A stretch of DNA of 39,184 nt from Acidobacteriota bacterium. GTDB lineage: Bacteria; Acidobacteriota; Terriglobia; Versatilivoradales; Versatilivoraceae. The translations under genes were made by a program, and so were the position numbers. Under the pieces are notes generated by a model that saw only the letters and a program-made list of their open reading frames with translations, ran no database searches and was not told where the DNA came from. Positions within the stretch are counted from its first letter, which is position 1; each line of letters begins with the position of its first letter. The DNA lies in the NCBI GenBank assembly GCA_009841055.1, contig VXMN01000086.1, positions 1 through 39,184 of the forward strand. Direction: 5' to 3'. Shown here piece after piece: positions 28,702 through 37,568 of this stretch.

Positions 28702-29399
28702 ACATCGAGTGGGTGGGCCATGCCTGCTTTCGCATCTGGCGGGACGGCGGCCCGGTCATCGTCACCGATCCCTTTTCTCCAACGCGCCTGGGCTTGCCGG
28801 CCGGACCGGCCATCCAGGGGGACCTGGCCATTGTCAGCTCCCTGGATGACCCGGCCCACGGAGACCCCGGACTGATCCACGGGGCCCCGGAAGTCATCAA
28901 CGCCCTGGACCTGGTGCGGGATAACCGCCGGGTCGAGGTGGACGGCAACCCGCTGATTCCCCTGGGCGCGGCCGAATCGCCCATTCACGAAAGCGGCAGC
29001 CCCAAAGACAACGCGCTCTACGCTTTCAAGGTCGAAGACCTCTGGATTCTGCACCTGGGGGATCTGGGCTACGGCCCCAGCCCGGCCGAACTGTCGGTCT
29101 TCGAGGGCAAGTGCGATGTCCTGCTGGCCATCGCCGGTCAGGCCAATACGCTGACTCTGGAAGAGCTGTCGAGGCTCATCGACCAATTGCGACCCCGGTG
29201 GATCATCCCCATGCACTACCTGCTGTGGTGGCCCAGCAGGATGCGCCCCCTGGGTGACTTCCTGAAGACCCGCCCCACCGATCCCTTGATCCATACGCGT
29301 TCCACAACCGTACGGCTCTCGTCGGGACCGGCGGGATGGAAGAAGCCGGCCATCCTGGTGCTGGAGGCTTCCGCCGATCCCGGAAGACACCAGTGCTGA
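28692..29399 (+). CDS. MBL-fold (UlaG-like) protein with degenerate metal motif, copy 2
   Basis: I choose TTG 28692 because it gives MAVNIEWVGHACFRIW, which aligns with the first residues of copy 1, and GAGGA lies nine bases upstream; GTG 28698 is the alternative. The 235-residue protein repeats the whole plan of copy 1: PVIVTDPFSP, ESPIHESGSPKDNALYAFKVEDLWILHLGDLGY, CDVLLAIAGQ, WIIPMHYLLW. It too lacks HxHxDH, reading SSLDDPAH at 49-56. Copies 1 and 2 are clear paralogs flanking the isomerase gene. Overlap with the isomerase stop codon indicates coupling. Enzyme activity is uncertain for the same reason as copy 1. Confidence 0.82.
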   Translation: MAVNIEWVGHACFRIWRDGGPVIVTDPFSPTRLGLPAGPAIQGDLAIVSSLDDPAHGDPGLIHGAPEVINALDLVRDNRRVEVDGNPLIPLGAAESPIHESGSPKDNALYAFKVEDLWILHLGDLGYGPSPAELSVFEGKCDVLLAIAGQANTLTLEELSRLIDQLRPRWIIPMHYLLWWPSRMRPLGDFLKTRPTDPLIHTRSTTVRLSSGPAGWKKPAILVLEASADPGRHQC

Positions 29400-29428
29400 C
29401 GAAAATCTCCGGACGCACCGGTGCCTCC

Positions 29429-30421
29429 ATGGATGCCGCCCGATCGAGGGAAATGTCTGAACCAGACCCGGCGGATCGAGCGCGCCTGCCGTCGCCCCGG
29501 CGGTTCCTGAGAACCGGCGCCCGGCTGAGCCGGGCCTCAGAGATCGCCTTTGCCGAGGGACCGGCCTACCACTCCGACGGGAGCGTCTACTTCAGCGACA
29601 TCATCAACAATCGGGTGATGAAGCTTGCGGCGGACGGGCAGCTCTCCGTCTTCAGGGCGGACAGCGGCAGGACCAACGGAAACCTGTTCGACAGTCGAGG
29701 GAGGCTGGTCAGTTGCGAGGGCTGCGGAATGGGGCCGGGTGGCCGGCGTCGGATCGTGCGCACCGATCTGGAGACCGGCCGGGTCGAGGTGCTGACAGAG
29801 CGATTTGAGGGTCGGCGTTACAATGGCCCCAACGACCTGGCCATCGACCGAAAGGGACGCATCTACTTCACCGATCCCTGTTATGGCGACCGTTCCACCA
29901 TGGAGATGGATGTCGAAGCCGTCTATCGCCTGGACTGCGACGGAAAGGTGTCCAGAATACTGGAGCAGCCTGCAATCCAGCAACCCAACGGGATTGCGGT
30001 CAGTCCGGACGACCGTTTTCTCTATGTGGCGGACTACAACATCAGCCCGGGGGGAGCCCGAAAAATCTGGGGGTTTGAGCTCAATCCAGGGGGCGTGCCT
30101 GCCGGACAAGCCCTGGTCTACGACTTCGGCGAGGGGCGGCCGGGTGACGGTCTGCGGGTTGATATGCAAGGTAACCTGTGGACGGCTGCCGGAATTACCT
30201 TGCCCAAACGAGAGGGAGAATCCAATGTCAACCCGGCAGGGATCTATGTAATTTCTCCTCGGGGCGGACTGTTGGACAGAATACCCATTCCGGAAGACGT
30301 GGTGACCAACATGACCTTTGGGGGAAGCGACAAGAAAACCCTCTACGTGACCGCCGGCAAGAGCCTCTTCAAGATCGGCATCAACGTGCCCGGTTACAGC
30401 CTTTTTCCCCCGTTGAAGTGA
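29429..30421 (+). CDS. SMP-30/gluconolactonase/LRE family protein
   Basis: The 330-residue beta-propeller has SMP-30 family signatures: AFAEGPAYHSDGSVYFSDI (metal-type Glu), YNGPNDLAIDRKGRIYFTDPCYG, QPNGIAVSPDDRFLYVADYN and PGDGLRVDMQGNLWTA. These carry the Glu, Asn and Asp residues that bind the divalent metal in gluconolactonases. No signal peptide is seen. ATG 29429 is the first good start; ATG 29453 (preceded by GAGGG) is a close alternative. Members open sugar lactones such as glucono-1,5-lactone. Between the MBL and isomerase genes it supports a sugar-acid pathway. It could act on another lactone; the family call is strong. Confidence 0.9.
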   Translation: MDAARSREMSEPDPADRARLPSPRRFLRTGARLSRASEIAFAEGPAYHSDGSVYFSDIINNRVMKLAADGQLSVFRADSGRTNGNLFDSRGRLVSCEGCGMGPGGRRRIVRTDLETGRVEVLTERFEGRRYNGPNDLAIDRKGRIYFTDPCYGDRSTMEMDVEAVYRLDCDGKVSRILEQPAIQQPNGIAVSPDDRFLYVADYNISPGGARKIWGFELNPGGVPAGQALVYDFGEGRPGDGLRVDMQGNLWTAAGITLPKREGESNVNPAGIYVISPRGGLLDRIPIPEDVVTNMTFGGSDKKTLYVTAGKSLFKIGINVPGYSLFPPLK

Positions 30422-30449
30422 ATACTAGAGCGCTGCACAGGAGCCAACC

Positions 30450-31418
30450 ATGAAAATAGGACTGTTTACCGACGGACTTCCCGATCTGTCCTTCACCGCC
30501 GCCCTGGATTGGGTGGTGGAAGAGGGGATCGAAGCCGTTGAAATCGCCACCGGGGGATTTTCCAAGGCTAACCACTGCGACGCCGACCTGTTGCTGTCCG
30601 ATGCCGGAGCGCGGTCGGAATTCAAGGCTGCCGTCGACAGCCGCAACCTGGTCGTCAGCGCCCTGAACTGCAACGGGAATCCGGTGGACCCCAACCCGGA
30701 AAGAGGCAGGAAACACGGCCAGGACCTCTTCAATTGCATTGACCTGGCTGAAAAGTTGGGAGTGGATACGGTGGTCGCCATGAGCGGCTGCCCGGGAGAT
30801 CCCTCCGGCACACCCTATCCTAACTGGGTGGCCCACAGCTTCCAGCAGGAATTCCTGGACCTTCTCGAGTGGCAGTGGGATGAAGTCCTGACACCCTTCT
30901 GGAAGAAGGTTGGCCGGCATGCGGCCGACCACGGAGTCCGGGTCGCCATCGAGATGCACCCCGGGCAGTCGGTCTTCAATACCCCCGGTCTGCTGCGGCT
31001 GCGCGAGATCGCCGGTCCCTCGGTGGGGGCCAACCTGGATCCCAGCCACCTGTTCTATCAGGGGATGGAACCGAGCTGGGTGGTTCAGAACCTGGGCCCC
31101 GACTTCGTCTTCCACGTGCACGCCAAGGACACCCGCATCGACCGGCACAAGATGGCCTTGAGCGGCGGAATAGACCTGACTCCCATGCACCTGGTCCTGG
31201 AGAGGTCCTGGGGATACCGCACACTGGGATTCGGACACGGAGAGTTGTGGTGGCGGGAGTTCCTCAGCGCCTTGCGATCGGTCGGTTACGATGGGGTGCT
31301 GAGCATCGAGCACGAGGATTCCCTGATGAGTGCGCCGGAGGGAATCGTCAAGAGCGTCGAGTTCCTCAAGCCTCTCCTCATCAGGACCATGCCCGAGGAA
31401 AATCCGCCCTGGTTATAG
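30450..31418 (+). CDS. Sugar phosphate isomerase/epimerase, copy 2
   Basis: This 322-residue TIM-barrel protein begins MKIGLFTDGLPDLSFTAALDW after CAGGAG. It shares the isomerase plan of copy 1: EGIEAVEIATGG, VAIEMHPGQSVFNTPGLLRLREIAGPSVGANLDPSHLF, VFHVHAKDTRID, GFGHGELWWREF and LSIEHEDS, with metal-type Glu, Asp, His and Glu in these strands. Compared with copy 1 it keeps the canonical IEMHPG and IEHEDS motifs, so it may be the more typical catalyst. The Gfo/Idh gene starts 10 bp after its stop. IolE/IolI-like inosose processing is one possibility, as is sugar epimerisation. Confidence 0.9.
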   Translation: MKIGLFTDGLPDLSFTAALDWVVEEGIEAVEIATGGFSKANHCDADLLLSDAGARSEFKAAVDSRNLVVSALNCNGNPVDPNPERGRKHGQDLFNCIDLAEKLGVDTVVAMSGCPGDPSGTPYPNWVAHSFQQEFLDLLEWQWDEVLTPFWKKVGRHAADHGVRVAIEMHPGQSVFNTPGLLRLREIAGPSVGANLDPSHLFYQGMEPSWVVQNLGPDFVFHVHAKDTRIDRHKMALSGGIDLTPMHLVLERSWGYRTLGFGHGELWWREFLSALRSVGYDGVLSIEHEDSLMSAPEGIVKSVEFLKPLLIRTMPEENPPWL

Positions 31419-31428
31419 ACGCGACGCC

Positions 31429-32586
31429 ATGAACTCATTGGGTGTGGGCGTGGTCGGCATGGGGTGGATGGGACACACTCACAGCCGGGCCTACCGCCAG
31501 CTTCGAGACCGCTTCCCGGAACTGGACACGGAGGTGCGCCTGGTCTGCTGCGCCGATGCCATGGGCGAACGGGCCAGGGAAGGGGCCGCCCGGCACGGGT
31601 TCGACCGCCATACCACCGACTGGTCCTCGCTGATCGAGGATGATCGGATCGCGGCGGTGAGTGTGACCACTCCCAATGACAGCCACCTGGCCATCGTGAG
31701 CGCGGCGGCCCGGGCGGGCAAGCACATCCTCTGCGAGAAGCCCGTGGGCAGGACGCCAGCAGAGACGGTAGCCATTCGGAGAGTGGTTGAAGAATGCGGC
31801 GTGGTGACGCTGGTGGGCTTCAACTACCGATGGGCGCCCATGGTTCAATACGCCAGGCAGCTCATCCGGGCGGGCTACCTCGGCGAACTCACTCATTTCC
31901 GCAGCCGCTATTTCGAAGGCTATGCCCGCAATCCGGAGGAAGCCATTTCCTGGCGCTTCGATCGATCCGTCTCCGGGACCGGCGTGTTGAACGACATGCT
32001 TTCACACACCACCGACCTGGGCCACTTTCTAGTGGGCCCCATCAAGCGGGTGGCGGCCAATCGAAAGACCTGGATCGGCAGCCGCCCCCAGGCCGGGGGA
32101 CAGGATTCCGGCGCGCAGCGCCAGCCGGTCACCAACGAAGACTACGTGGGCGGCCTGGTTCAGTTCGAAAACGACGCCCGGGGAAGCTTCGAAGCCTGCC
32201 GCATCATCACCGGCCCGCAACAGGAGTTGAAATTCGAGGTGAACGGCACCACCGGTTCGATTGTCTGGGATTTCGAGCGAATGAACGAGCTGCAGGTCTA
32301 TGTGAATCCGGGACGGGAACCGCTCCGGCAGGGATATACCCGCCTGTTCAGCAACCCCGAGTATCCGTTTCACGGGCACTTCAATCCGGGACAGGGCACC
32401 GGTCTGGGATACGAGGACCTGAAAATTATCGAGGCCTCCCGTTTCGTCGAGTCGATCCTGGAGGGAAAGCAGGCGACACCGGGCGTTCGGGAAGCCGCCG
32501 AGGTGGCGGCCGTTCACACGGCGGTGGAACGTTCCTGGGAGTCGAATCAGTGGGAGGAAGTAGGACGAGTGGAGAGTGAAGTTTGA
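31429..32586 (+). CDS. Gfo/Idh/MocA family oxidoreductase, copy 1
   Basis: The ATG at 31429 gives MNSLGVGVVGMGWMGHTHSRAYRQL, a Rossmann opening; the frame is open upstream into the isomerase gene. The 385-residue protein has CEKPVG (Glu103, Lys104, Pro105), VGFNYRWAPMVQYAR, the DMLSHTTDLGHF catalytic region and NEDYVGGLVQFENDARGSFEACR. Members are NAD(P)-dependent dehydrogenases of sugars, inositols or their derivatives. It is a close tandem paralog of the gene at 32786. Its last residues (ESEV) and stop are encoded by the first heptamer units of the array at 32576, so its C-terminus may have been rewritten. Confidence 0.92.
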   Translation: MNSLGVGVVGMGWMGHTHSRAYRQLRDRFPELDTEVRLVCCADAMGERAREGAARHGFDRHTTDWSSLIEDDRIAAVSVTTPNDSHLAIVSAAARAGKHILCEKPVGRTPAETVAIRRVVEECGVVTLVGFNYRWAPMVQYARQLIRAGYLGELTHFRSRYFEGYARNPEEAISWRFDRSVSGTGVLNDMLSHTTDLGHFLVGPIKRVAANRKTWIGSRPQAGGQDSGAQRQPVTNEDYVGGLVQFENDARGSFEACRIITGPQQELKFEVNGTTGSIVWDFERMNELQVYVNPGREPLRQGYTRLFSNPEYPFHGHFNPGQGTGLGYEDLKIIEASRFVESILEGKQATPGVREAAEVAAVHTAVERSWESNQWEEVGRVESEV

Positions 32587-32603
32587 AGTGTGAAGTTTGA
32601 AGG
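32576..32603 (+). repeat. Heptamer array, four units of (G/T)TGAAG(T/G)
   Basis: Units GTGAAGT, TTGAAGT, GTGAAGT and TTGAAGG run across the stop codon of the first Gfo/Idh gene. They match the arrays at 24748 and 24947 in unit sequence and period. Confidence 0.9.
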
Positions 32604-32619
32604 ATTCCAGGAGGGGCCG

Positions 32620-32720
32620 CGGTCCGGCAAGTCGGCCTGTGCTCCCTTGAGCAGCAAGAGGGATGGGAGCAGGCCCACCCGGGAGCGCGGGCGTCCCGCC
32701 CGCATGCACTCCCGTTGCGT
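32620..32720. repeat. Dispersed ~100-bp GC-rich repeat, copy A
   Basis: The segment is about 80% identical by eye to 39085-39184, with the last ~50 bp identical (from GGCCCACCCGGGAGCGCGG to CGTTGCGT). It contains the palindrome GCGGGCG-TCC-CGCCCGC near 32687-32703, able to form a 7-bp hairpin. It lies between two Gfo/Idh genes, 33 bp after a stop codon. It is of the REP-like kind that is scattered over many Acidobacteriota and Verrucomicrobia genomes and yields spurious peptides beginning MHAGGTPALPG on the minus strand. Confidence 0.82.
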
Positions 32721-32785
32721 ACCGCTCAGTTTCCCTGGGATGCGGCGCCCGGCTAAACACCAATCACTGAAGGTGAGGACTAGCG

Positions 32786-33964
32786 ATGGCACATGAAATC
32801 GGTATTGGAGTCATCGGCATGGGCTGGGTCGGCAACGTGCACAGCCGCGTTTACGGCCAGGTGGCGGATCGGTTCCGAGACACGGGAATCCGTCCCCGCC
32901 TGGTCATCTGCGCCGACGAAGTGGAGGCGCGGGCCAGGGAGGGGCAGGAGCGCTTCGGCTTCGAGCGGCGGACCACCGACTGGAAAGAGGTCATCGAAAA
33001 CGATTCCGTTCAGGCCATCAGCGTCGCCTCGCCCAACCACCTGCACCTGGAGGTCGTGCGTGCGGCGGCGGAGGCCGGCAAGGACATCTTCTGCGAGAAG
33101 CCGGTGGGCATGGGGCCGCTGCAGACTGCCGAGATCGAGGGGATCGCTCGCCGGGCCAAAGTCATAAGCTGGGTCGGTTACAATTACCGCTGGGCCCCGC
33201 TGGTCCAATACGCCCGCAAGCTCGTTCAGGAGGGCAAGCTGGGGGAGGTGACCCACTATCGCGGTCGCTTTCTGGTGGGTTACGGCAGGGATCCCAATGG
33301 AGTCCTCTCCTGGCGATTTCAGAAGGAATGGTCGGGGACCGGAACCCTGGGCGACCTCATCTCCCATGTGGCCGACATGGCCCACTCCATGGTCGGGCCG
33401 GTGAAGCGCCTGACCAGCATCAGCCACACCTTCATCACCGAACGCCCCCTGGTTCCCAAGGGGTCCGGCACCCACTTTTCCACAGGCTCGGCCGATGACC
33501 CCAAGGGGCCGGTCACCAACGAAGACTACGTGAGCGCGCTGGTCGAGTTCGGCAACGGAGCCCGGGGGACCTTCGAAGCCTGCCGGGTGATCAAGGGGCC
33601 CGGCTGTGAAATGGCCTTTGAGTTGAACGGAACCCGGGGAGCGTTGAAGTGGGACTTCGAACGCATGAATGAGCTTCAGCTCCATCTGCCCGACAGCGCC
33701 ACCGAGCGTGACGGGACCACCGTGATTCAATGCAGTCCCGACCATCCCTCCTACGTGCAGTTCTACACCGGTCCGGCCATCAGCATGAGCTACGACGACC
33801 TCAAGTTGATCGAGGCGGTGGAATTCCTCAACTCGGTGGCCGGCCGAAAGCAGGGAGAGCCGGGATTCAAGGAGGCCCTGGCCGTGGCCGAGGTCCAGGA
33901 GGCCATGCAACGATCCTGGAAGTCCCAATGCTGGGAAGAGGTTCGCAGTCTTAGACGGGACTGA
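32786..33964 (+). CDS. Gfo/Idh/MocA family oxidoreductase, copy 2
   Basis: The 392-residue protein begins [25 protein letters not shown] and has FCEKPVG (Glu104, Lys105, Pro106), [30 protein letters not shown] and [23 protein letters not shown]. It aligns along its full length with copy 1 (31429), including the unusual [10 protein letters not shown] segment, so the two arose by tandem duplication and the repeat A region now lies between them. It is a soluble NAD(P)-dependent sugar or cyclitol dehydrogenase by family. Divergence in the C-terminal loop suggests different stereoisomers or partner substrates. Confidence 0.92.
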   Translation: MAHEIGIGVIGMGWVGNVHSRVYGQVADRFRDTGIRPRLVICADEVEARAREGQERFGFERRTTDWKEVIENDSVQAISVASPNHLHLEVVRAAAEAGKDIFCEKPVGMGPLQTAEIEGIARRAKVISWVGYNYRWAPLVQYARKLVQEGKLGEVTHYRGRFLVGYGRDPNGVLSWRFQKEWSGTGTLGDLISHVADMAHSMVGPVKRLTSISHTFITERPLVPKGSGTHFSTGSADDPKGPVTNEDYVSALVEFGNGARGTFEACRVIKGPGCEMAFELNGTRGALKWDFERMNELQLHLPDSATERDGTTVIQCSPDHPSYVQFYTGPAISMSYDDLKLIEAVEFLNSVAGRKQGEPGFKEALAVAEVQEAMQRSWKSQCWEEVRSLRRD

Positions 33965-34043
33965 CCGGATCGGATGTCTCAGAAATTACATGAACAGTGG
34001 TTTTCTAGTCTTTTCATTAGAAAGGGCTCAGTGAGGTATATGG

Positions 34044-35078
34044 ATGGGCGATAAACGAGCCGGCTGGGGCCTGTTGAGCACGGCCCGCATCAACGAGCGC
34101 TTGATTCCCTGCCTGAACCGGTCGGGACGAAACGAGCTGATCGCGGTAGCCAGCCGTAGTCAGGATGCGGCCAATCGCTATGCCGCGGAACACGGCATTT
34201 CCAAGGCCTACGGCAGCTATGACGAGATGTTGGCGGATCCCGCCATCGACGTGGTTTACATCTCTCTGCCCAACGGGCTGCACACCGAGTGGTCGCTCCG
34301 ATGCGCCGAGGCCGGAAAGCATGTGCTCTGTGAAAAGCCGCTGGCTCTTTCCGTCGAGGAGGTGGATCGACTCCGGGAGGCATCCGGCCGTTGCGGAGTC
34401 ACCATCCAGGAAGCCACCATGATGCGGTTTCACTCCCAGACCTCCTACGTGCGCGACCTGATCGCTCAAGGCGCCATCGGCGAGGTTCGAATGGGCCGCG
34501 GCCTCTTTACCTTCACCCTGGAACGTCCCGGAGACATCCGTCTCGACCCCGCCATGGGCGGCGGATCGGTCTGGGACCTGGGCAGCTATTGCGTCAGCTT
34601 CGCCCGCACCGTGCTGCAGGCCGAGCCGGTGGAGGTTCGTGCCGTCGAAGTTGCCGGCCCCACCGGGATCGACCTCAGTTTTTCAGGTCACCTGAGATTT
34701 CCGGGGGGGACCTTCTTTCACTTCTTCTCCAGCTTTGCCTCATTCACCCAGGTCGACGCCGACTTCCTCGGAACCGTCGGGTATCTCCACCTGGATCTTC
34801 CCTGGGTCAACCGCGAGAATCAGCCGGCCACCGTGCGACTGGTCAGTGAGGCCGGAGTCAAGGAGGCTTCCACCTTCGGCGACGGGCTCGGCAATCGCAG
34901 GACCGAGAGCAGGGTCTTCGCCGACGTCAACGCCTATCAGGACGAAGTCGAGTCCATGGCGGCCACGGTTCTGGACGGCGCCGATCCGGTGGTCACCCTG
35001 GAGGACAGCCGCGCCAATGTGGCTGCCATCACGGCACTCTACCGGTCGGCCCGGGGAGGCCGTCCGGTGAAACTCTAG
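34044..35078 (+). CDS. Gfo/Idh/MocA family oxidoreductase, xylose-dehydrogenase-like
   Basis: The ATG at 34044 follows GAGG by eight bases and yields a 344-residue protein. The start RAGWGLLSTARINERLIPCLNRSG, then VYISLPNGLHTEWSLRCAEAGKHVLCEKPLALS (Glu97, Lys98, Pro99), EATMMRFHSQTSYVRDLI and GGGSVWDLGSYCVSFARTVL define the subgroup that includes NADP D-xylose 1-dehydrogenase and dihydrodiol dehydrogenase. It is not a recent copy of the two Gfo/Idh genes before it. It follows a 79-bp AT-rich gap with a weak hairpin (34002-34023), which could separate transcription units. The next gene starts 11 bases after its stop. Confidence 0.9.
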   Translation: MGDKRAGWGLLSTARINERLIPCLNRSGRNELIAVASRSQDAANRYAAEHGISKAYGSYDEMLADPAIDVVYISLPNGLHTEWSLRCAEAGKHVLCEKPLALSVEEVDRLREASGRCGVTIQEATMMRFHSQTSYVRDLIAQGAIGEVRMGRGLFTFTLERPGDIRLDPAMGGGSVWDLGSYCVSFARTVLQAEPVEVRAVEVAGPTGIDLSFSGHLRFPGGTFFHFFSSFASFTQVDADFLGTVGYLHLDLPWVNRENQPATVRLVSEAGVKEASTFGDGLGNRRTESRVFADVNAYQDEVESMAATVLDGADPVVTLEDSRANVAAITALYRSARGGRPVKL

Positions 35079-35089
35079 GGGGCGTTCCG

Positions 35090-35974
35090 CTGCCAATCCA
35101 ACGCATTGCCATTTTAAGTCCCGGAGACATGGGACACGCCGTAGGACGGGAGTTCCGGGCCAGTGGCCTGGAGGTGATGACCTGCCTGTCGGGTCGCAGC
35201 CCTCGCACCTGCCGGATGGCGGAACTTGCCGGGTTCCAGACTGTGCCCAGCCTGGAAGCACTTGCCGAGCAATCCGACCTCATTCTTTCCATTCTGGTGC
35301 CCGAGGCGGCGGTGGCTTTGGCGGAAGCCGTGTCCAAGGCCCTGATCAACACCGGTTGCCGCCCGGTCTTCGCCGACTGCAACGCGGTCTCCCCGGCGAC
35401 CTCTCGGAGGATCGAAGGCATTATCTCCGAGGCCGGCGGACGCTATCTGGACGCCTCCATCATCGGGCCCCCTCCGGGCCAGGGGCAGCCTCCCCGCTTC
35501 TATGTCTCCGGCTCCAATGCGGATGCCATGGCTCGGCTTGACGGTCGAGGCATTGCCGTCAAGTGGATCGGCAGCGAGATCGGACGGGCTTCGGCCATCA
35601 AGATGTGCTATGCCGGGCTCACCAAGGGAACCCTGGCGCTTCACGCGGCCGTGCTCACCAGCGCCGAGGCTCTGGGGCTCTCGGACGAGTTGAGGTCGGA
35701 GCTTGCCTACAGCCAGGGCGGGAAGCTGAAGGCCATGGAGCAGGTCAGGCGGGTGCCGGCCAAGGCCTTCCGCTGGATCGCCGAAATGGAGGAGATTGCC
35801 CGCACCTTCGGGAGCGTCGGCGTCACGCCGGACATCCACACGGGGGCGGCCGAGGTCTTCAGAATGATCGCGGAGAGCGACCTGGGAGAGGAGCGGACCG
35901 ATACGTTGGATCGAGACCAGACGCTCCAGCAGACCGTATCCAGACTGGCCGGAAGCTTGAAGCCGAAGCCCTGA
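35090..35974 (+). CDS. NAD(P)-dependent oxidoreductase with DUF1932 domain (HIBDH-like)
   Basis: The Rossmann strand QRIAILSPGDMGHAVG lies upstream of the first ATG (35129), so the true start must be earlier. The only candidate after the preceding stop is a CTG at 35090 (with GGGGG upstream), an unusual start codon. From there the product is 294 residues. It shows the 3-hydroxyisobutyrate dehydrogenase-type N-domain (LILSILVPEAAVALAE, VFADCNAVSPATSRRIEGII, YLDASIIGPPP) and Lys in ASAIKMCYAGLTKGTLALHAAVL. A C-terminal DUF1932 helical domain follows. It likely oxidises a beta-hydroxyacid derived from the sugar pathway. The start is the uncertain part; the family is firm. Confidence 0.85.
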   Translation: MPIQRIAILSPGDMGHAVGREFRASGLEVMTCLSGRSPRTCRMAELAGFQTVPSLEALAEQSDLILSILVPEAAVALAEAVSKALINTGCRPVFADCNAVSPATSRRIEGIISEAGGRYLDASIIGPPPGQGQPPRFYVSGSNADAMARLDGRGIAVKWIGSEIGRASAIKMCYAGLTKGTLALHAAVLTSAEALGLSDELRSELAYSQGGKLKAMEQVRRVPAKAFRWIAEMEEIARTFGSVGVTPDIHTGAAEVFRMIAESDLGEERTDTLDRDQTLQQTVSRLAGSLKPKP

Positions 35975-36034
35975 CGCGGGCAGGATCGGCTGCCTGCTCA
36001 ACGCTGTTATGGCTCCATTTCTTCGGGGAAATAC

Positions 36035-37558
36035 GTGAACACCTCAGTTTTTTCAGCGCTGGACTACGTGGCCCTGACCACCTACCTGGTTTTGGTGATC
36101 GCCATCGGGGTCTGGGTGGGCCGCGGTCAGAAGGACACCAAGGAATACTTTCTGGCCGGCCGCTCCATGGGCTGGTTTCCGGTCGGCATCTCCACCCTGG
36201 CCAGCCTCTACAGCGCCATCACCTACATGGGAGCCCCGGCCGAGTACTATACCCATGGCCTGGAGATGGCCAGCCAGACCCTCTCGATCGTGCTGGTGGT
36301 CCCGGTGGTGATGTATGTCTTCATGCCCTTCTACCACCGGCTGCAGGTCTACACCGCCTACGAATACCTGGAGGAACGATTCGACCTGAAGGTCCGCACC
36401 CTGGCCAGCGCGGTGTTCGTCTTCTGGAGAATCCTGTGGATGGGCACGGCCACCTACGTGCCGGCCCTGGTGCTGCACACCGTTACCGGCATGCCCCTGC
36501 TGGAGACCATCCTGGGGGTCGGCATCGCGGCCACGCTCTACACCGTGGCCGGCGGCATGCGGGCGGTCATCTGGACCGACGTCTGCCAGTTCTTCATCTT
36601 GATCGGAGGCTCTGTGCTGGCCGTCTGGATCATCGGCATGGATGCGGGGGGAACGGGCGAGATCTGGAGGCTCGCCGAGCAGGGGGGCAGGACCCGGCTG
36701 TTCGACTGGTCGCTGGACCCGACCATCAGAGTGACCACCTGGGGAGCGGTGATGGGGTCGCTGGTGGGCCACATCGGCATGTACGGCGCCGACCAGGTCA
36801 GCGTGCAGCGCTATCTGACCGCCAGGTCGCTTCCGATCATGCAGAAGTCCTACATCCTGAACATGGGTGCGGGTCTGGTCATGAAGGGGTTCATCATCAT
36901 GATCGGGCTGGGACTGTTCGCCTATTACGCCACCAATCCGCAGAATTTGCCCGAAGCGATTCAGGGCGATCGGGTCTTCCCCTATTTCATCGCCACCCAG
37001 ATGCCCATAGGACTGCGGGGGATGATGATTGCCGCCATCCTGGCGGCGGCCATGTCGTCCATCGACTCCGGACTGAATTCCTGCACCACCGCCCTGATCA
37101 CAGATTTCTTCAAGAGGTTCAACTGGAAGCCCGGGTGGATCATGAGATGGTCTCCCGGAGAGGCGCCCCTTGAGGTGGCCGCCAGGGAATTGAAGCTCTC
37201 CCGCCTGTTGACCTTGGGCCTGGGTGTGGCGGTTACGGTGCTGGCCTGCTTCGTGGGTGGGCTGGGGTCCATCATCGAGATCACCAACAAGCTGGTCAAC
37301 AGCTTTGCGGGTCCCATGGCGGCCGTCTTTCTGCTGGGAATGCTGACCCGCAGGTGCGAGTCTCAGGGAGCCTTCTGGGGTCTGCTGGTGGGAAGCCTGG
37401 TCACCAGCTATTTCATCTTCTATTCCACCGTCTCATTCCTCTGGTACGGCACCGTGGGCCTGGCCACCACCCTGGTGGTCGGCTACGGCATCAGCATGGG
37501 GCAGGGGAGCCCCCCGACCAGGCGCACCGACCTGGTGTACCGGATCCCCGGATTCTAA
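36035..37558 (+). CDS. Sodium:solute symporter (SSS family), copy 1
   Basis: This 507-residue inner-membrane protein has about 13 predicted hydrophobic spans, starting YVALTTYLVLVIAIGVWVGR. The family motifs include GRGQKDTKEYFLAGRSMGWFPVGIS, SLYSAITYMGAP, TAYEYLEERFD, YTVAGGMRAVIWTDV and AAILAAAMSSIDSGLNSCTT near 340, where the Ser residues usually help bind Na+. It is a sodium-driven importer for a sugar, vitamin or organic acid. The start is a GTG after a weak ribosome site. It is followed 10 bp later by a highly similar paralog. Co-location with sugar isomerases and dehydrogenases points to uptake of their substrate. Confidence 0.93.
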   Translation: MNTSVFSALDYVALTTYLVLVIAIGVWVGRGQKDTKEYFLAGRSMGWFPVGISTLASLYSAITYMGAPAEYYTHGLEMASQTLSIVLVVPVVMYVFMPFYHRLQVYTAYEYLEERFDLKVRTLASAVFVFWRILWMGTATYVPALVLHTVTGMPLLETILGVGIAATLYTVAGGMRAVIWTDVCQFFILIGGSVLAVWIIGMDAGGTGEIWRLAEQGGRTRLFDWSLDPTIRVTTWGAVMGSLVGHIGMYGADQVSVQRYLTARSLPIMQKSYILNMGAGLVMKGFIIMIGLGLFAYYATNPQNLPEAIQGDRVFPYFIATQMPIGLRGMMIAAILAAAMSSIDSGLNSCTTALITDFFKRFNWKPGWIMRWSPGEAPLEVAARELKLSRLLTLGLGVAVTVLACFVGGLGSIIEITNKLVNSFAGPMAAVFLLGMLTRRCESQGAFWGLLVGSLVTSYFIFYSTVSFLWYGTVGLATTLVVGYGISMGQGSPPTRRTDLVYRIPGF

Positions 37559-37568
37559 CCAGACATCC

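Noticed and set aside
34002-34023. Possible terminator hairpin TTTCTA/TAGAAA before the third Gfo/Idh gene
   Set aside because: The stem is only six AT-rich pairs with no T-run afterwards; too weak to annotate as a terminator.
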